A stretch of DNA of 64,000 bases from Methanosarcina sp. UBA293 (GTDB lineage: Archaea > Halobacteriota > Methanosarcinia > Methanosarcinales > Methanosarcinaceae). A model generated the notes under the pieces. That model searched no databases and was not told where the DNA came from. It worked only from the letters and a program-made list of their open reading frames with translations. Numbering within the stretch: position 1 is the stretch's first letter; the number at the start of each line of letters is the position of its first letter. This document shows, piece by piece, positions 51,543-60,904 of the stretch. The DNA lies in contig DALS01000013.1 in NCBI GenBank assembly GCA_002499445.1, forward strand, positions 39,529 to 103,528, written 5' to 3'. Both the position numbers and the translations under genes were made by a program.

Positions 51543-53920
51543 TGTGCCACCTCCTCAAGTTCGGTTCCGCTTTCATCAAGCTTCAGTTCGGTTCCTATGG
51601 GTCCTATTTCCTCAAGTTCCCTTACAAATTCGGTAATCGTATTTGAGAAACGTTCTCCCTCGGCAGCCGAGATCCACAGGGTTCTAAGCCGTCGGGGATC
51701 TAGCCCGATTTCCTTTATAACTTCCTTTAAGACGTCCATCCTCTGTTTGGCATCAAAGTTCCCGTGGATGTAGTGGCACTCGTCCATCCTGCAACCCGCA
51801 ACAAGCACCCCGTCGGCTCCGCCTTTTAAGGCTTCAAGCACAAACTCCGGGTTCACCCTTGCCGAGCACATTGTACGGATAACTCTGATGTTTGTCGGGT
51901 AATGGAGCCTCGACATTCCGGTCAGATCTGCACAGGCGTAACTGCACCAGTTACAGAGGAAAGCCACTATGAAAGGACTCTGAGATTTGTGTGCAGTTGC
52001 AGCTCGTACCTGGGCAAGAATCTGCTCATTTTCGAAGTTCCGCATCTGGATTGCCCCTGCAGGGCAGGCAGCGCTGCAGTCTCCGCAACCGTAACATGAA
52101 ACCTCGTCTACCATAGCTTTTTTGTTTTCAATGCTGATTTTTCCAAATTTGCAGACCTCAAGACAGGTCCTGCACCCTATGCATTTTTCAGAATCAACAT
52201 GAGCCCCCATAGGATCTGCTTCAAGTTCTCCTGTCCCTAAGAGCTGCATGACCTTGGATGCGCATGCACTTCCCTGGGCAATTGAGACCTGAATTTCTTT
52301 GGGCCCTGAAGCACAACCTGCAAGGAAAACTCCGCTGACCGGGGCATCTACAGGGCGCATTTTCGGATGAGCGCTTGCAAAAAACCTGTCCGGCCGTCTG
52401 GAGAGATTTAGCATCCTGCCTATACCTTCTGCCGCTTTGCTGGGCTCGTAGCCCGTTGAAAGCACAACAAGGTCACAAGCTTCTTCTTCGACCCGGGATT
52501 CCAGAGTGTTTTCATAACGGAGTACAGGCCTGCCGTCTTCGCCTGCATAAATCTCCGCAACTTTCCCCCGGATGAAATCCACGCCCATAGCCTGCGTCCT
52601 TGTATAGTATTCCTCATACATCTCCCCTGCAGCCCGGATATCAATGTAATGGATTGTGATCTCAGTATCCGGGTAGCGTTCCTTAACCATCTGGGAATTC
52701 TTGAGTGCAGCCATGCAGCAAACCCTTGAGCAGTACTCATTGCCAACGGTTTTATCCCTTGACCCAACACACTGGATGAAAGCCACACTTTTTGGAGGAG
52801 TGCCTGTGGAAGGTACAAGAACTCTTCCGCCTGTAGGTCCTGCAGAGTTAAGCATGCGTTCAAGCTGCATATTTGTTATAACATCAGGATACTTCCCAAA
52901 CCCATACTCCTTTTTCCTGGACGCATCAAAAAGCTGGTAACCTGTTGAAACAATAACCGCCCCGGCTTCAAACTCAATCTCTTCAGGTTTTTGCTCGTAA
53001 TCAACAGCACCAGCAGGACAGGCCTGCAAACATAGCCCGCAGCCGACACAATGATCAGGGTCGATGAGCACTACCTGGGGAACGGACTGGGGAATCGGCA
53101 TATATATAGCTCTGGTCTTTCCGACCCCATAATTCATAGGGTTCTCGATTTCTACAGGACAGACTTCAGAGCAGAGATCAACGCAGCCTTTGCATTTGTC
53201 TTCAAGTATGAATCTGGGTTTGCGTTTGACTTTTACATGGAATTTGCCTACTGATCCGGAAATATCAGTAATTTCGGAGTAAGTGTAAAGAGTAATATTC
53301 GGATGGTTCTGAACTTCCGTCATTTTAGGGGCAAGCACACAGATGGAGCAGTCGTTTGTGGGAAAGACCTCGTTCATAAGGGCCATTTTGCCTCCTATCG
53401 TGGATTCCCGTTCTACCATTGTGACTGGAAACCCGGCATCTGCAAGATTCAGGGCTGCTTCAATTCCGGCAACTCCTCCTCCTATGATAAGGACATTTCT
53501 GCTGGCTCTGGAACTTGTTGCACTCAGTTCCCTGAGGAATTTTGCTTTTGCAACCCCCATCCTTATAAGGTCAAAAGCTTTCTGGGTCGCCATCTGGGGA
53601 TCATATGCGTGTACCCAGGAGCACTGTTCCCTTATATTTACCATTTCCATAAGGTAAGGGTTCAGCCCGGCTTTTTCCATCACCTGCCTGAAGGTCTTCT
53701 CGTGTAGCCTTGGGGAACAGGCAGCTACTACGACCCTATCGATTTTGTTCTCTTTTATATCCTTGATGATGCCTTCCTGTCCGGAATCGGAACACAGAAA
53801 CTGTACTTCCCGGGCAAGCACCACATCTTCCAGTTCAGCTGCCATTTCCTGCAGAGCTAACATATCTATAACTCCCGCAATATTCAGCCCACAGTGGCAA
53901 ACATAGACTCCGATTCGCAT
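51539..53920 (-). CDS. hdrA2: HdrA2: heterodisulfide reductase subunit A fused to an MvhD-like domain
   Basis: FAD-containing HdrA of the cytosolic heterodisulfide reductase, with an MvhD-like C-terminus, as in Methanosarcina HdrA2 (793 residues, same length here). The N-terminal part has CHCGLNIAG and ACSPRLHE; the FAD domain starts at VLIIGGGVAGIEAA (about 143-156). Iron-sulfur motifs are CKGCVDLCSEVC and CVGCGLCLQAC in the middle and CIGCRTCLEVC and CYGCGDCSAAC near 580-630. The MvhD-like tail (about 650-760) has FLCNWCSYACAD, TMCSARV and GCRMDECHY. With HdrB2C2 it can bifurcate electrons among F420, ferredoxin and CoM-S-S-CoB; hdrBC is not in this window. Confidence 0.93.
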   Translation of the reverse strand: MRIGVYVCHCGLNIAGVIDMLALQEMAAELEDVVLAREVQFLCSDSGQEGIIKDIKENKIDRVVVAACSPRLHEKTFRQVMEKAGLNPYLMEMVNIREQCSWVHAYDPQMATQKAFDLIRMGVAKAKFLRELSATSSRASRNVLIIGGGVAGIEAALNLADAGFPVTMVERESTIGGKMALMNEVFPTNDCSICVLAPKMTEVQNHPNITLYTYSEITDISGSVGKFHVKVKRKPRFILEDKCKGCVDLCSEVCPVEIENPMNYGVGKTRAIYMPIPQSVPQVVLIDPDHCVGCGLCLQACPAGAVDYEQKPEEIEFEAGAVIVSTGYQLFDASRKKEYGFGKYPDVITNMQLERMLNSAGPTGGRVLVPSTGTPPKSVAFIQCVGSRDKTVGNEYCSRVCCMAALKNSQMVKERYPDTEITIHYIDIRAAGEMYEEYYTRTQAMGVDFIRGKVAEIYAGEDGRPVLRYENTLESRVEEEACDLVVLSTGYEPSKAAEGIGRMLNLSRRPDRFFASAHPKMRPVDAPVSGVFLAGCASGPKEIQVSIAQGSACASKVMQLLGTGELEADPMGAHVDSEKCIGCRTCLEVCKFGKISIENKKAMVDEVSCYGCGDCSAACPAGAIQMRNFENEQILAQVRAATAHKSQSPFIVAFLCNWCSYACADLTGMSRLHYPTNIRVIRTMCSARVNPEFVLEALKGGADGVLVAGCRMDECHYIHGNFDAKQRMDVLKEVIKEIGLDPRRLRTLWISAAEGERFSNTITEFVRELEEIGPIGTELKLDESGTELEEVAQ

Positions 53921-55296
53921 AATTGGTTACTCCGTTTCCTGCGTTTAATGTTAAATGTTGACGATTACATCACGAGACAGTATTTACGTACTTCATATAA
54001 AACTTAATAATTATAACTTCTGAACCATGATTCAGAAACGAATATCAGAGCATTTTGCTATACAGAAAAACCAGATTCAGTACAGCTACTCAACAAAGAC
54101 TTTACTAAATTTTGAATATTTTTTTTATATTTTTTTTATTTCAAACCCATAAACTTGTTACTTTTTAATGTTTATCACTTATTAACGAGTGATAACTCAT
54201 TAATGAATTTGTTACTCATCAATTGATTTGTCATTCACCAATTGATTTGTTATTCGGTTGTGAATTTGTCGCTTAGTCACAAGTCAGTTGTCTTTACATA
54301 TCCCTATACTTTTTCTTTTGAATTGAATAAAAATATAGGTGTTTTGTTCAAAATCAAAACCTTTATTTCATAAGGATTTCCCAATTTTTTGAAAATAGAT
54401 TGAGTATTTTAGAGCTCTGACAATTTCAGTTCCGGAAATTTTATCTTCTTAGGGTGATTTCTTAAGTTAGTTTTCTTAAGGTAATTTTAGTTAGCTGTTA
54501 CTGGTCGAAGACAGCTCTTAAGTCAATTATATCGAATTTATAAATTAGCTTTATTTAGCTTTATATTGGACTTGTGAATTGGTGTTCATAACCAGACGAT
54601 TCGACAACAGATATTTATCTAAGAGAATTTAACAGTTTATTTATATAATTAAGTTTATATTTGTTAATATATTAACTTATTTATTTGTCTTGGTCTAACT
54701 GACCGATATGATTTAACTTCGTAATTTAATTTAGAATGTTAATCCCAATTTAACTAATCCTGAGATCTAATTGACAAAACCTTAACATCATTAAGTCTGC
54801 CTTATTACTGGAGTTTTACTAATTAATTTATAGTTTTAGAGCTTAATTCGTAACCGAGAAATCGGTTTCAAAAAGACAATCCAAGAGAATTATAATGGAA
54901 AATTGCTTATATAACTGTAAATGAAATAAAATTGGCTATAATTGGCTATATAACACGAATAAGATAATTCCTGCAGGATAAGGTATTTCTATCAATAATT
55001 CAAATAAAATCTAAGGTCATATAATTTAAGTATATAATAATTAAAGATTATAATAACTTATTAAACTGAAATTGATGCCAGATAAACTGAGACTAATACA
55101 CTGAGACTAATACCAAATCTTTAAATTGTTTCCTCAAGTTTTTTGTACAACTCAAAAATTCTTAGTATACTTTATGTTGTTCCGATTCTATAAATATCTC
55201 AAGTATATTACATAAATATTGCACGATTACACAATTACATATTATCCTTATCAAAGTTCAGGATTATTTAGCTTTAAAACGTAAGGAGTTTTTTGT
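53921..55296. other. 1.4-kb AT-rich divergent region between hdrA2 and the FTR gene
   Basis: No convincing frame is found on either strand. It contains four degenerate tandem copies of a unit like TGATTTGTCATTCACCAAT (about 54203-54279), long T- and A-runs and, near 55018-55050, TTTAAGTATATAATAATTAAAG, a TATA-bearing motif that recurs upstream of the FwdG-like gene at about 55852-55875. AAGGAG before 55297 is the ribosome binding site. Long untranslated leaders for both divergent genes are likely. Confidence 0.5.
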
Positions 55297-55578
55297 ATGG
55301 CTGGCCATAATGAGATTAAAGAGAAAATGTATGAATGGACTCAAAAATATGCAGACAAAGCAGGTTACAAGCTTAACCCAAATAAAGAAGCTCTTGACTA
55401 TGTGCTTGATGGACTTACAGTCAAGCTTGAGAAATTCGGAAGGCGCTACTGTCCCTGCCGCATAGTTACCGGAGATGAAAAAGAAGATAGAAAAATCGTA
55501 TGTCCCTGTATTTACCATAAAGAAGAAGTCGAAAAGGATGGAAACTGCCATTGCGAGCTTTTCTTCAAAGCAAATTAA
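55297..55578 (+). CDS. Ferredoxin:thioredoxin reductase, catalytic beta subunit
   Basis: A 93-residue FTR catalytic subunit with the six signature cysteines as CPC (52-54), CPC (69-71) and CHC (84-86). They hold a 4Fe-4S cluster next to a redox-active disulfide. It passes electrons from reduced ferredoxin to thioredoxin-like proteins in two one-electron steps. As in other methanogens no variable (alpha) chain is nearby. Its location between HdrA2 and Fwd genes fits a ferredoxin-linked thiol redox network. Confidence 0.9.
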   Translation: MAGHNEIKEKMYEWTQKYADKAGYKLNPNKEALDYVLDGLTVKLEKFGRRYCPCRIVTGDEKEDRKIVCPCIYHKEEVEKDGNCHCELFFKAN

Positions 55579-55986
55579 ATTGAGTTAAACTGAATTTTCT
55601 TAGATTTGGTTTGCCTGCAAAGAGGCTTTAACAGTTTATTTCTTAGAGTCTGGAAAAGTTAGTCTCGAGACCTCCTGACATGAGATGCCTTGGAAACAAA
55701 ACCTGCTTACCTAAGGGCATCAAAATCTGAAGACTTAACTCGAAATCTGAGGACTTAACTCAAAATCTGAGGGCTTAACTCAATTGCAGGATACTTCTAC
55801 GCAATCTAAAAGTAACACTGAAAACAAAAAAGCGAGAGTTTAAGGAAGATTACTTAAATATATAATAATTAAAGGTTATTTGACCAGTTTTCAATGATAC
55901 TCTTAACTTTGCTTTTTATTATACTTTTAACCTTCATGCTCTTTAATGGAAACTGACGTAAAAAATTTACTCAAGGGTGACCTAGA
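55579..55986. other. Leader/intergenic region with 20-bp tandem repeats
   Basis: Between FTR and the FwdG-like gene. It contains the 55721-55780 repeat and the TATA-bearing TTAAATATATAATAATTAAAG motif (about 55854-55875) about 115 nt before the next ATG, implying its own promoter and a leader of roughly 90 nt. Confidence 0.5.
55721..55780. repeat. Three tandem copies of a 20-bp unit
   Basis: C(A/G)AAATCTGA(A/G)G(A/G)CTTAACT repeats at 55721, 55741 and 55761 with single-base differences. Confidence 0.9.
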
Positions 55987-56451
55987 ATGACAAATGCAAT
56001 GGAACTCTATCAGATGCTTCCAAAGACCAACTGCAAAAAATGTGGAAAGACCTCCTGTATGGCATTTGCAGTATCCCTCATGTCCCGCGAGCTCACACCC
56101 GAGGACTGCCCTCCCCTTAAGGAAGAATCAAAGTATAGAGAAAATTATGAAAAGATAAGTGAACTCTTTAAACCGTCCGAAGGCGCGACTGAGACAGGCC
56201 TTATAGTGCATGAAGACCTATGTTTTGGGTGCGGAAATTGTGTGGTTGCCTGCCCTCCCAATGTAGCAAACGATCCCTATGGAGTAGGCTCTGGAAAAGC
56301 CCCAACGAATGTTAATAGGCTGGTCCTGATAGTAGAGGATGGTATTGTAAAAGCCCAGAATTTAGGGGAATGCCGCCGTTTTGGAAAGAACAAAATTCTC
56401 TGTTATGGTTGTATAGTAACCTGCCCTGTAGAGGCAATTGAATTTGTATGA
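55987..56451 (+). CDS. Iron-sulfur subunit next to formylmethanofuran dehydrogenase (FwdG-like)
   Basis: A 154-residue iron-sulfur protein. The N-terminal 50 residues form a 4Fe-4S domain of the CODH/ACS gamma type (CKKCGKTSCMAFA, later CP). The rest is a 2[4Fe-4S] ferredoxin with CFGCGNCVVACP (about 78-89) and CYGCIVTCP (about 139-147). It lies just upstream of fwdB, whose ATG begins 10 nt after its stop, so it is probably the electron-transfer subunit (FwdG) of the complex. The exact subunit name is inferred from context. GGGTGACC precedes the ATG. Confidence 0.75.
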   Translation: MTNAMELYQMLPKTNCKKCGKTSCMAFAVSLMSRELTPEDCPPLKEESKYRENYEKISELFKPSEGATETGLIVHEDLCFGCGNCVVACPPNVANDPYGVGSGKAPTNVNRLVLIVEDGIVKAQNLGECRRFGKNKILCYGCIVTCPVEAIEFV

Positions 56452-56461
56452 GGAAGCGGAT

Positions 56462-57706
56462 ATGGAGAAAAACTATTATGTTTGCACAGGCTGCGGACTC
56501 CTTTGTGACGATATTGAGGTTGAATCTGAAAAAAACATAATAAATAAAGTTTACACTGCCTGCAGAGTGGGCGTAGCCCACATGAAAAAGGCAAAGGGTG
56601 AAACAAACTTTCTGGTTAATAATAAACCAGTTGATGAGGCAACTGCAGTCCGTGAAGCTGCCTCGATCCTTAAAAATGCAAAAAACCCTCTAATCTTTGG
56701 ACTTGGAACTTCCACTGACGAGACTCAGATACTGGCAATTGAGCTTGCAAAAAAGACCAATGCAACTCTTGACGATACCTCCTCGTTCTGCCTGGGTCCT
56801 CTGGTTGAAGCCCTTCTTAAGGATAAACTTAAGACCTGTACTCTTGAGGATATAAGGAATAAAGCCGATGTTATCATTTTTTGGGGGGCAGACCCGTCTG
56901 ACTCTCATCCAAGGCACCTTTCGAAACATTCCTATTTCCCTAGAGGAAGCGAAAAGCAGAAGGGCTGGGAAGAAGAGAGGACTGCTATTGCGATCGATAT
57001 TCGGAAATCCCATACCGCAAAGATCTGTGGAAACTATTTCTTCCAGATCCCGCCAGGAGGTGATACTGAATTTATCGATGCCCTGATCGCAGCTCTTTCA
57101 GGAAAGCTGCCGAAAACCTCCTATAACTTCCCGCCCAAGAAAATTCTTGAGTTGGCAAATATTCTTAAAGGAGCAAAGTTCGGAGTTATTTTTGCAGGAC
57201 TTGGCCTTATCTACTCACTGGAAGACCTTGAACCCGTTTTCAGGCTCATGAAAATCCTGAACGAAAAAGCAAATTTCCACCTTGTGCCAATGGTCGGGCA
57301 CTATAACATGCGGGGCTTTAATGAAAACCTCTTTGCGGAAACCGGATATGTGAACCGTGTAAAATTCGAAGACGGTATGGTAAAGCACGGGCCTGAGTAT
57401 TCTGTTGTTGAATCCCTGAAAGCAAAAACCGTGGACGCAGCCCTTATTATAGGTTCTGACCCGCTTTCAAGCCTTCCAAGGTCGGTTTCAAAGAATTTGC
57501 TTGAAATTCCAGTTATCTCAATAGACCCTTGTGAAACCCTGACCTCAAAACATGCAAAGGTTTACATCAATACTGCAATCAGTGGAGTGGAATCGGGAGG
57601 GAGTGCAACACGCATGGACGGGACCAAGGTAAGTTTTAAACCTGTTGTTGAGACAATTCACCCATCTGATGAAGCAATCCTCAAGAAAATAATGGAGGCA
57701 GTCTGA
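56462..57706 (+). CDS. fwdB: Formylmethanofuran dehydrogenase subunit B (catalytic)
   Basis: Catalytic FwdB/FmdB subunit that reduces CO2 and methanofuran to formylmethanofuran at a bis-molybdopterin tungsten or molybdenum site. The N-terminal CTGCGLLCDDIE motif (about residues 8-19) binds a 4Fe-4S cluster, the metal-ligand position is Cys110 in DDTSSFCLGP (a Cys, not a selenocysteine UGA), and FWGADPSDSHPRHL and IIGSDPLSSLPRS bind the cofactor. Its 414 residues are usual. ATG 56462 follows GAGGAAGCGGAT. The stop overlaps fwdD as TGATG. Tungsten or molybdenum type cannot be told from sequence alone. Confidence 0.92.
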   Translation: MEKNYYVCTGCGLLCDDIEVESEKNIINKVYTACRVGVAHMKKAKGETNFLVNNKPVDEATAVREAASILKNAKNPLIFGLGTSTDETQILAIELAKKTNATLDDTSSFCLGPLVEALLKDKLKTCTLEDIRNKADVIIFWGADPSDSHPRHLSKHSYFPRGSEKQKGWEEERTAIAIDIRKSHTAKICGNYFFQIPPGGDTEFIDALIAALSGKLPKTSYNFPPKKILELANILKGAKFGVIFAGLGLIYSLEDLEPVFRLMKILNEKANFHLVPMVGHYNMRGFNENLFAETGYVNRVKFEDGMVKHGPEYSVVESLKAKTVDAALIIGSDPLSSLPRSVSKNLLEIPVISIDPCETLTSKHAKVYINTAISGVESGGSATRMDGTKVSFKPVVETIHPSDEAILKKIMEAV

Positions 57707-58104
57707 TGGATTTTGGATCATTTCTTTCAGCTCCAGAAATAAATATCAAAATCGTAACTTACAGGGACATCTTTCAGGATAAAGCCATGATTGAGAATCG
57801 CTTTGGAGAGGAATACAGAGACCGTTCTGCAATCTTAAAGCTGGATCCTGCAGACCTTAAACAGTTAAGCATAAAAGCAGGCGATACCGTTATTCTGAAA
57901 AACTCCCTCGGAAAAATCGTGGTCAAAGCTGAGGAGTCTGGATACGAAACCCCTCACAGGGGAATTGCATACATGCCGAACAGCCCCTGGTCCAATATGC
58001 TGGTCTCGGATGAAACTGGAGGCACAGGAGTCCCGAGGTTTAAAGATATCTCTGCAACCGTTACCAGTGCAAAAGGGGAAAAAGTGACTGAGCTTAGATT
58101 TTAA
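57706..58104 (+). CDS. fwdD: Formylmethanofuran dehydrogenase subunit D (molybdopterin-binding)
   Basis: Small molybdopterin-dinucleotide-binding subunit (132 residues) forming the C-terminal lobe of the FwdB active site. RSAILKLDPADLKQLSIKAGDTVILKN is the beta-barrel entry, and IAYMPNSPWSNMLVSDETGGTGVP contacts the cofactor. It overlaps fwdB by 1 nt. Subunits A and C, needed for a full complex, are not in this window, so they must be encoded elsewhere. Confidence 0.92.
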   Translation: MDFGSFLSAPEINIKIVTYRDIFQDKAMIENRFGEEYRDRSAILKLDPADLKQLSIKAGDTVILKNSLGKIVVKAEESGYETPHRGIAYMPNSPWSNMLVSDETGGTGVPRFKDISATVTSAKGEKVTELRF

Positions 58105-58297
58105 GCGGCTTCCCTAAAGGCTAGCAAAAAACCCTAATACTCCTTAAAAACGGAATGCTTCTTTAAAAACGGAATATTTTTATTCTTTTTTCCACCATTC
58201 CTTTAATTTTAAACTGATATGGATATGACTAACCTTATCCAATAACCTTTTCTAAAAACTTACCAAAAAATAACCTTAACTGTAATGGGATACTAAT

Positions 58298-58582
58298 ATG
58301 AACAAACTCCTGAGATTTACAAGAATCTTGAAAAACGGGACTATTTTCTACCGCTTTGAAGGCTTTGAAAATGTTAAATCCAGATGGGAGTTGCCCTGTG
58401 AGTATCTTTCTGGTTCTCATTTTGCAGCCTGGAATGGGAATCTTCTGTACTCTGACGGAAATATTCCGAAGCCTTTGTCACCTGGAAATATAATTTCAGC
58501 AAGTGAGTATCAGAAATTGCTTAAAATAGTTCAAATAGGGAAAAAGAGGTTGAGAGAGATACAGAGAAAAATGGAGATTTAA
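58298..58582 (+). CDS. Hypothetical protein (94 residues)
   Basis: I do not recognise this protein. It has a basic N-terminus (NKLLRFTRILKNGTIFYRF), a middle segment with several Trp/Gly residues (SRWELPCEYLSGSHFAAWNG) and a C-terminal basic helix (LREIQRKMEI). There is no signal peptide or membrane helix. ATG at 58298 has a weak upstream GGGATACTAAT. It follows fwdD by about 190 bp. Confidence 0.55.
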   Translation: MNKLLRFTRILKNGTIFYRFEGFENVKSRWELPCEYLSGSHFAAWNGNLLYSDGNIPKPLSPGNIISASEYQKLLKIVQIGKKRLREIQRKMEI

Positions 58583-58689
58583 ATATTCTATTCAAACGCT
58601 TTAAAATCAAAACTAGATAGTGTGGCTCTACAGATATTCATCTGTTTATTATACAAGCTCTGGTAATTAATTTTTCAAATTCTGAATCT

Positions 58690-59334
58690 CTAAAATGGTT
58701 TTCTGACAGAAAACACTACAAAACTTCCTCTTCCATGTCCTTTTTCAGGAAGTTCAACATTTTCTATTCTCTCAAAGGGCTTAAAAAGAGTCTGGCAGAC
58801 TTCGAGATTTTCAAACCCGACTTCCACCAAATATACTGTTACTTCTTTTGTTGAAAGAAAGCAAGCCTCAGAAAAGAATTTGCTTACTCTTTTCTGTGAA
58901 TCTAGAACACGACCCTGAGGGCTGTCTTTATCAAGAATTCCTATTATGAGTTGTCCACCTGGTTTTAAGATCCTGAAAGATTCCTTTAGTGCCTTTATGG
59001 GGTCTTTGAAAAACGCAAGCGCAGTAACAATCAAAACGAGGTCAAATTCCTTATTTTTAAAAGGCAAAAATTCGGCAATTCCGAGAACTGTTTCAATGCC
59101 ACGCCTTTTTGCAATTCTTGCCATAGGTCTTGAAGGATCAAGCCCGAATTTGATTCCAAAAGGGTGAGCAAACCTGCCAGTTCCAATTCCGATTTCAAGG
59201 GCTTTCAAGTTCTCAGGATTTTTGTGGAGGAAAACTTTCAGAGCGGCAAGTTCAGATTCATATACAGGTTTATACTTCTCATACCAAGCATCATATTCCT
59301 CCGCATATTTATCAAAAGCTTCCCAAAAATCTAT
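58690..59334 (-). CDS. Class I SAM methyltransferase without a standard start codon
   Basis: Methyltransferase with motif I ALEIGIGTGRFAHP and motif IV-like LVLIVTALAFFKDP. The family N-terminal region (FWEAFDKYAEEYDAWYEKYK) is encoded upstream of the first TTG (59208), so the gene must start earlier. In that frame no ATG, GTG or TTG exists before an upstream stop; the best candidate is ATA at 59334-59332, 5 nt after GAGGGG. A 20-bp duplication (AGCTGAGAGGGGTTATTATA) repeats that ribosome binding site. The stop is TAG, with TGA four codons later. The substrate is unknown. It is either a non-canonical start or a recent start-codon loss. Confidence 0.65.
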   Translation of the reverse strand: MDFWEAFDKYAEEYDAWYEKYKPVYESELAALKVFLHKNPENLKALEIGIGTGRFAHPFGIKFGLDPSRPMARIAKRRGIETVLGIAEFLPFKNKEFDLVLIVTALAFFKDPIKALKESFRILKPGGQLIIGILDKDSPQGRVLDSQKRVSKFFSEACFLSTKEVTVYLVEVGFENLEVCQTLFKPFERIENVELPEKGHGRGSFVVFSVRKPF

Positions 59335-59515
59335 AATAACCCCTCTCAGCTTATAATAACCCCTCTCAGCTTCCGGAAATATTATTCGAAATTGCCATAT
59401 AATTTACATATTTTTAGATATTGTACTTTTTTAATCTGTATGCATTTTTACTTTCTATACTCTCCACTTTCTACATTTTTAACTTTCCTGATCATGCTCG
59501 ACTTTCTATATTATT

Positions 59516-60904
59516 TCAACTTCGCGTATAAATTAATACACCAAAAAGCCCGAGAATCCCGTAAACCGCTTCAAAACCAGGTATATTTACAATACTACTC
59601 TGCTTCATATCTGCATTCTCTTCTATAACACTTATTATTACAGTACTGTATGAAGATCCGTTTTCGTTACTTGTTGTGAGATTGACCGTGTAGATTCCAG
59701 GAGTTGTGTATGTATGAACTGGGTTCTCTCCCGAAGAGTCAATTTTTCCATCACTTTCAAAATCCCAGCTTCTTGAGGTTGCATTTTGCGACAAGTCAAT
59801 AAACTGGACCGAAAGAGGAGCAGTACCACCTGTGATATTTTCACTGAATTTTGCAACAGGAGGGATCGGTTTCTCAACCTCGATGGCTACAAGGGGCATA
59901 TAATCAACATAGTCGCTGTCTTCAAGCCAGTAGATTTTGTCAGCGATGCCATCCCCATCTGCATCATGTGTGATCTCCGAGTGTCCTGAGCCTGTGGGAT
60001 TTGCCCAATAATTCCCTGCAAGGTAGGGGCCATTGACAATGTTCTTACCTGCAGTTTTTTCTATATTATAAATATTGCGGGTTCCGTTGTTAGCTTCAGC
60101 ATTGACAGTGTTATTGAAGTAATTATTTAGAATACGGTTCCTATCACTTTTGGGACAGATAAAAAGCCCGTAAACCTCATTTGAAATGATAGTATTATCT
60201 GAGATCTTATTTTTATCCGAGTTGCCGAGGTGGATGCCTCTACCATTATTGTAAACCTCATTTCCTAAGAGGTTATTACCTACCGCAGTTAAAAGTAATA
60301 TTCCGTAATCCTTATTTTCCGAAAGTATATTATTTGAGAGCAAATTTCCTTCAGAATTCGGGAGATAGAATCCATATCTGTTCTTCGAAGCCCTATTCTT
60401 GGAAATTGTGTTATAGCTGGACTGTTCAATGTAAATTCCTTTCTCACCTTTCCCAATCAGGTTGCCACGAATCAGGTTATACTCCGAATTTTTTAGATAT
60501 ACTCCAATATCATTATCCAGTAATCTGTTGTTCTCGACAGTGCAGTTTTTACACTGGTACATATAAATTCCTGCACAGGAATTTTTTGACTCCATTATTT
60601 TAAAGCCACTTATTGTAACCTTATTTGACTTTACATTGAACACATTTACAGCCGGATCTTTAGCAACTATTATAGTATTTGCAGGATTGCCGGATTCTGA
60701 TTTAATTACTAGATTGTTTACGGTTACTTTGATGTTCTCAGTATAGGTACCAGGCTTTACAATAATTACGTCTCCTGAGACTGCGTTATTAACAGCGGTC
60801 TGTATGGATTCTCCTGGCTGAACGACGATCTCAGTCGCTGCTCCAATCCCTGAGCTTATTATCAGGATAATAAAAACTAACTAAAAAGTGAATAATTTGT
60901 TTAT
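59516..60904 (-). pseudogene. PGF-CTERM beta-helix/PKD surface protein with a defective 5' end
   Basis: Secreted NosD-like protein: signal-like segment, VVQPGESIQTAVNNAVSGD start of a right-handed beta-helix (about residues 25-320), a PKD domain (about 345-435; PPVAKFSENITGG, then TYTTPGIYTVNLT) and a C-terminal PGF-CTERM signal (PGFEAVYGILGLFGVLIYTRS) for archaeosortase A. From GTG 60643 downstream the frame is intact. Upstream it reads I/M-NKLFTF, then TAG (60883-60881), then LVFIILII; the expected start is ATA at 60904-60902 with GGAGG 7 nt upstream. Start and eighth codon are therefore both abnormal. It is probably recently inactivated, unless both are decoded unusually. Confidence 0.7.

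Noticed and set aside
56786..56795. Selenocysteine in FwdB
   Set aside because: The metal-ligand codon is TGC (Cys110), not TGA, so no selenocysteine decoding is needed.
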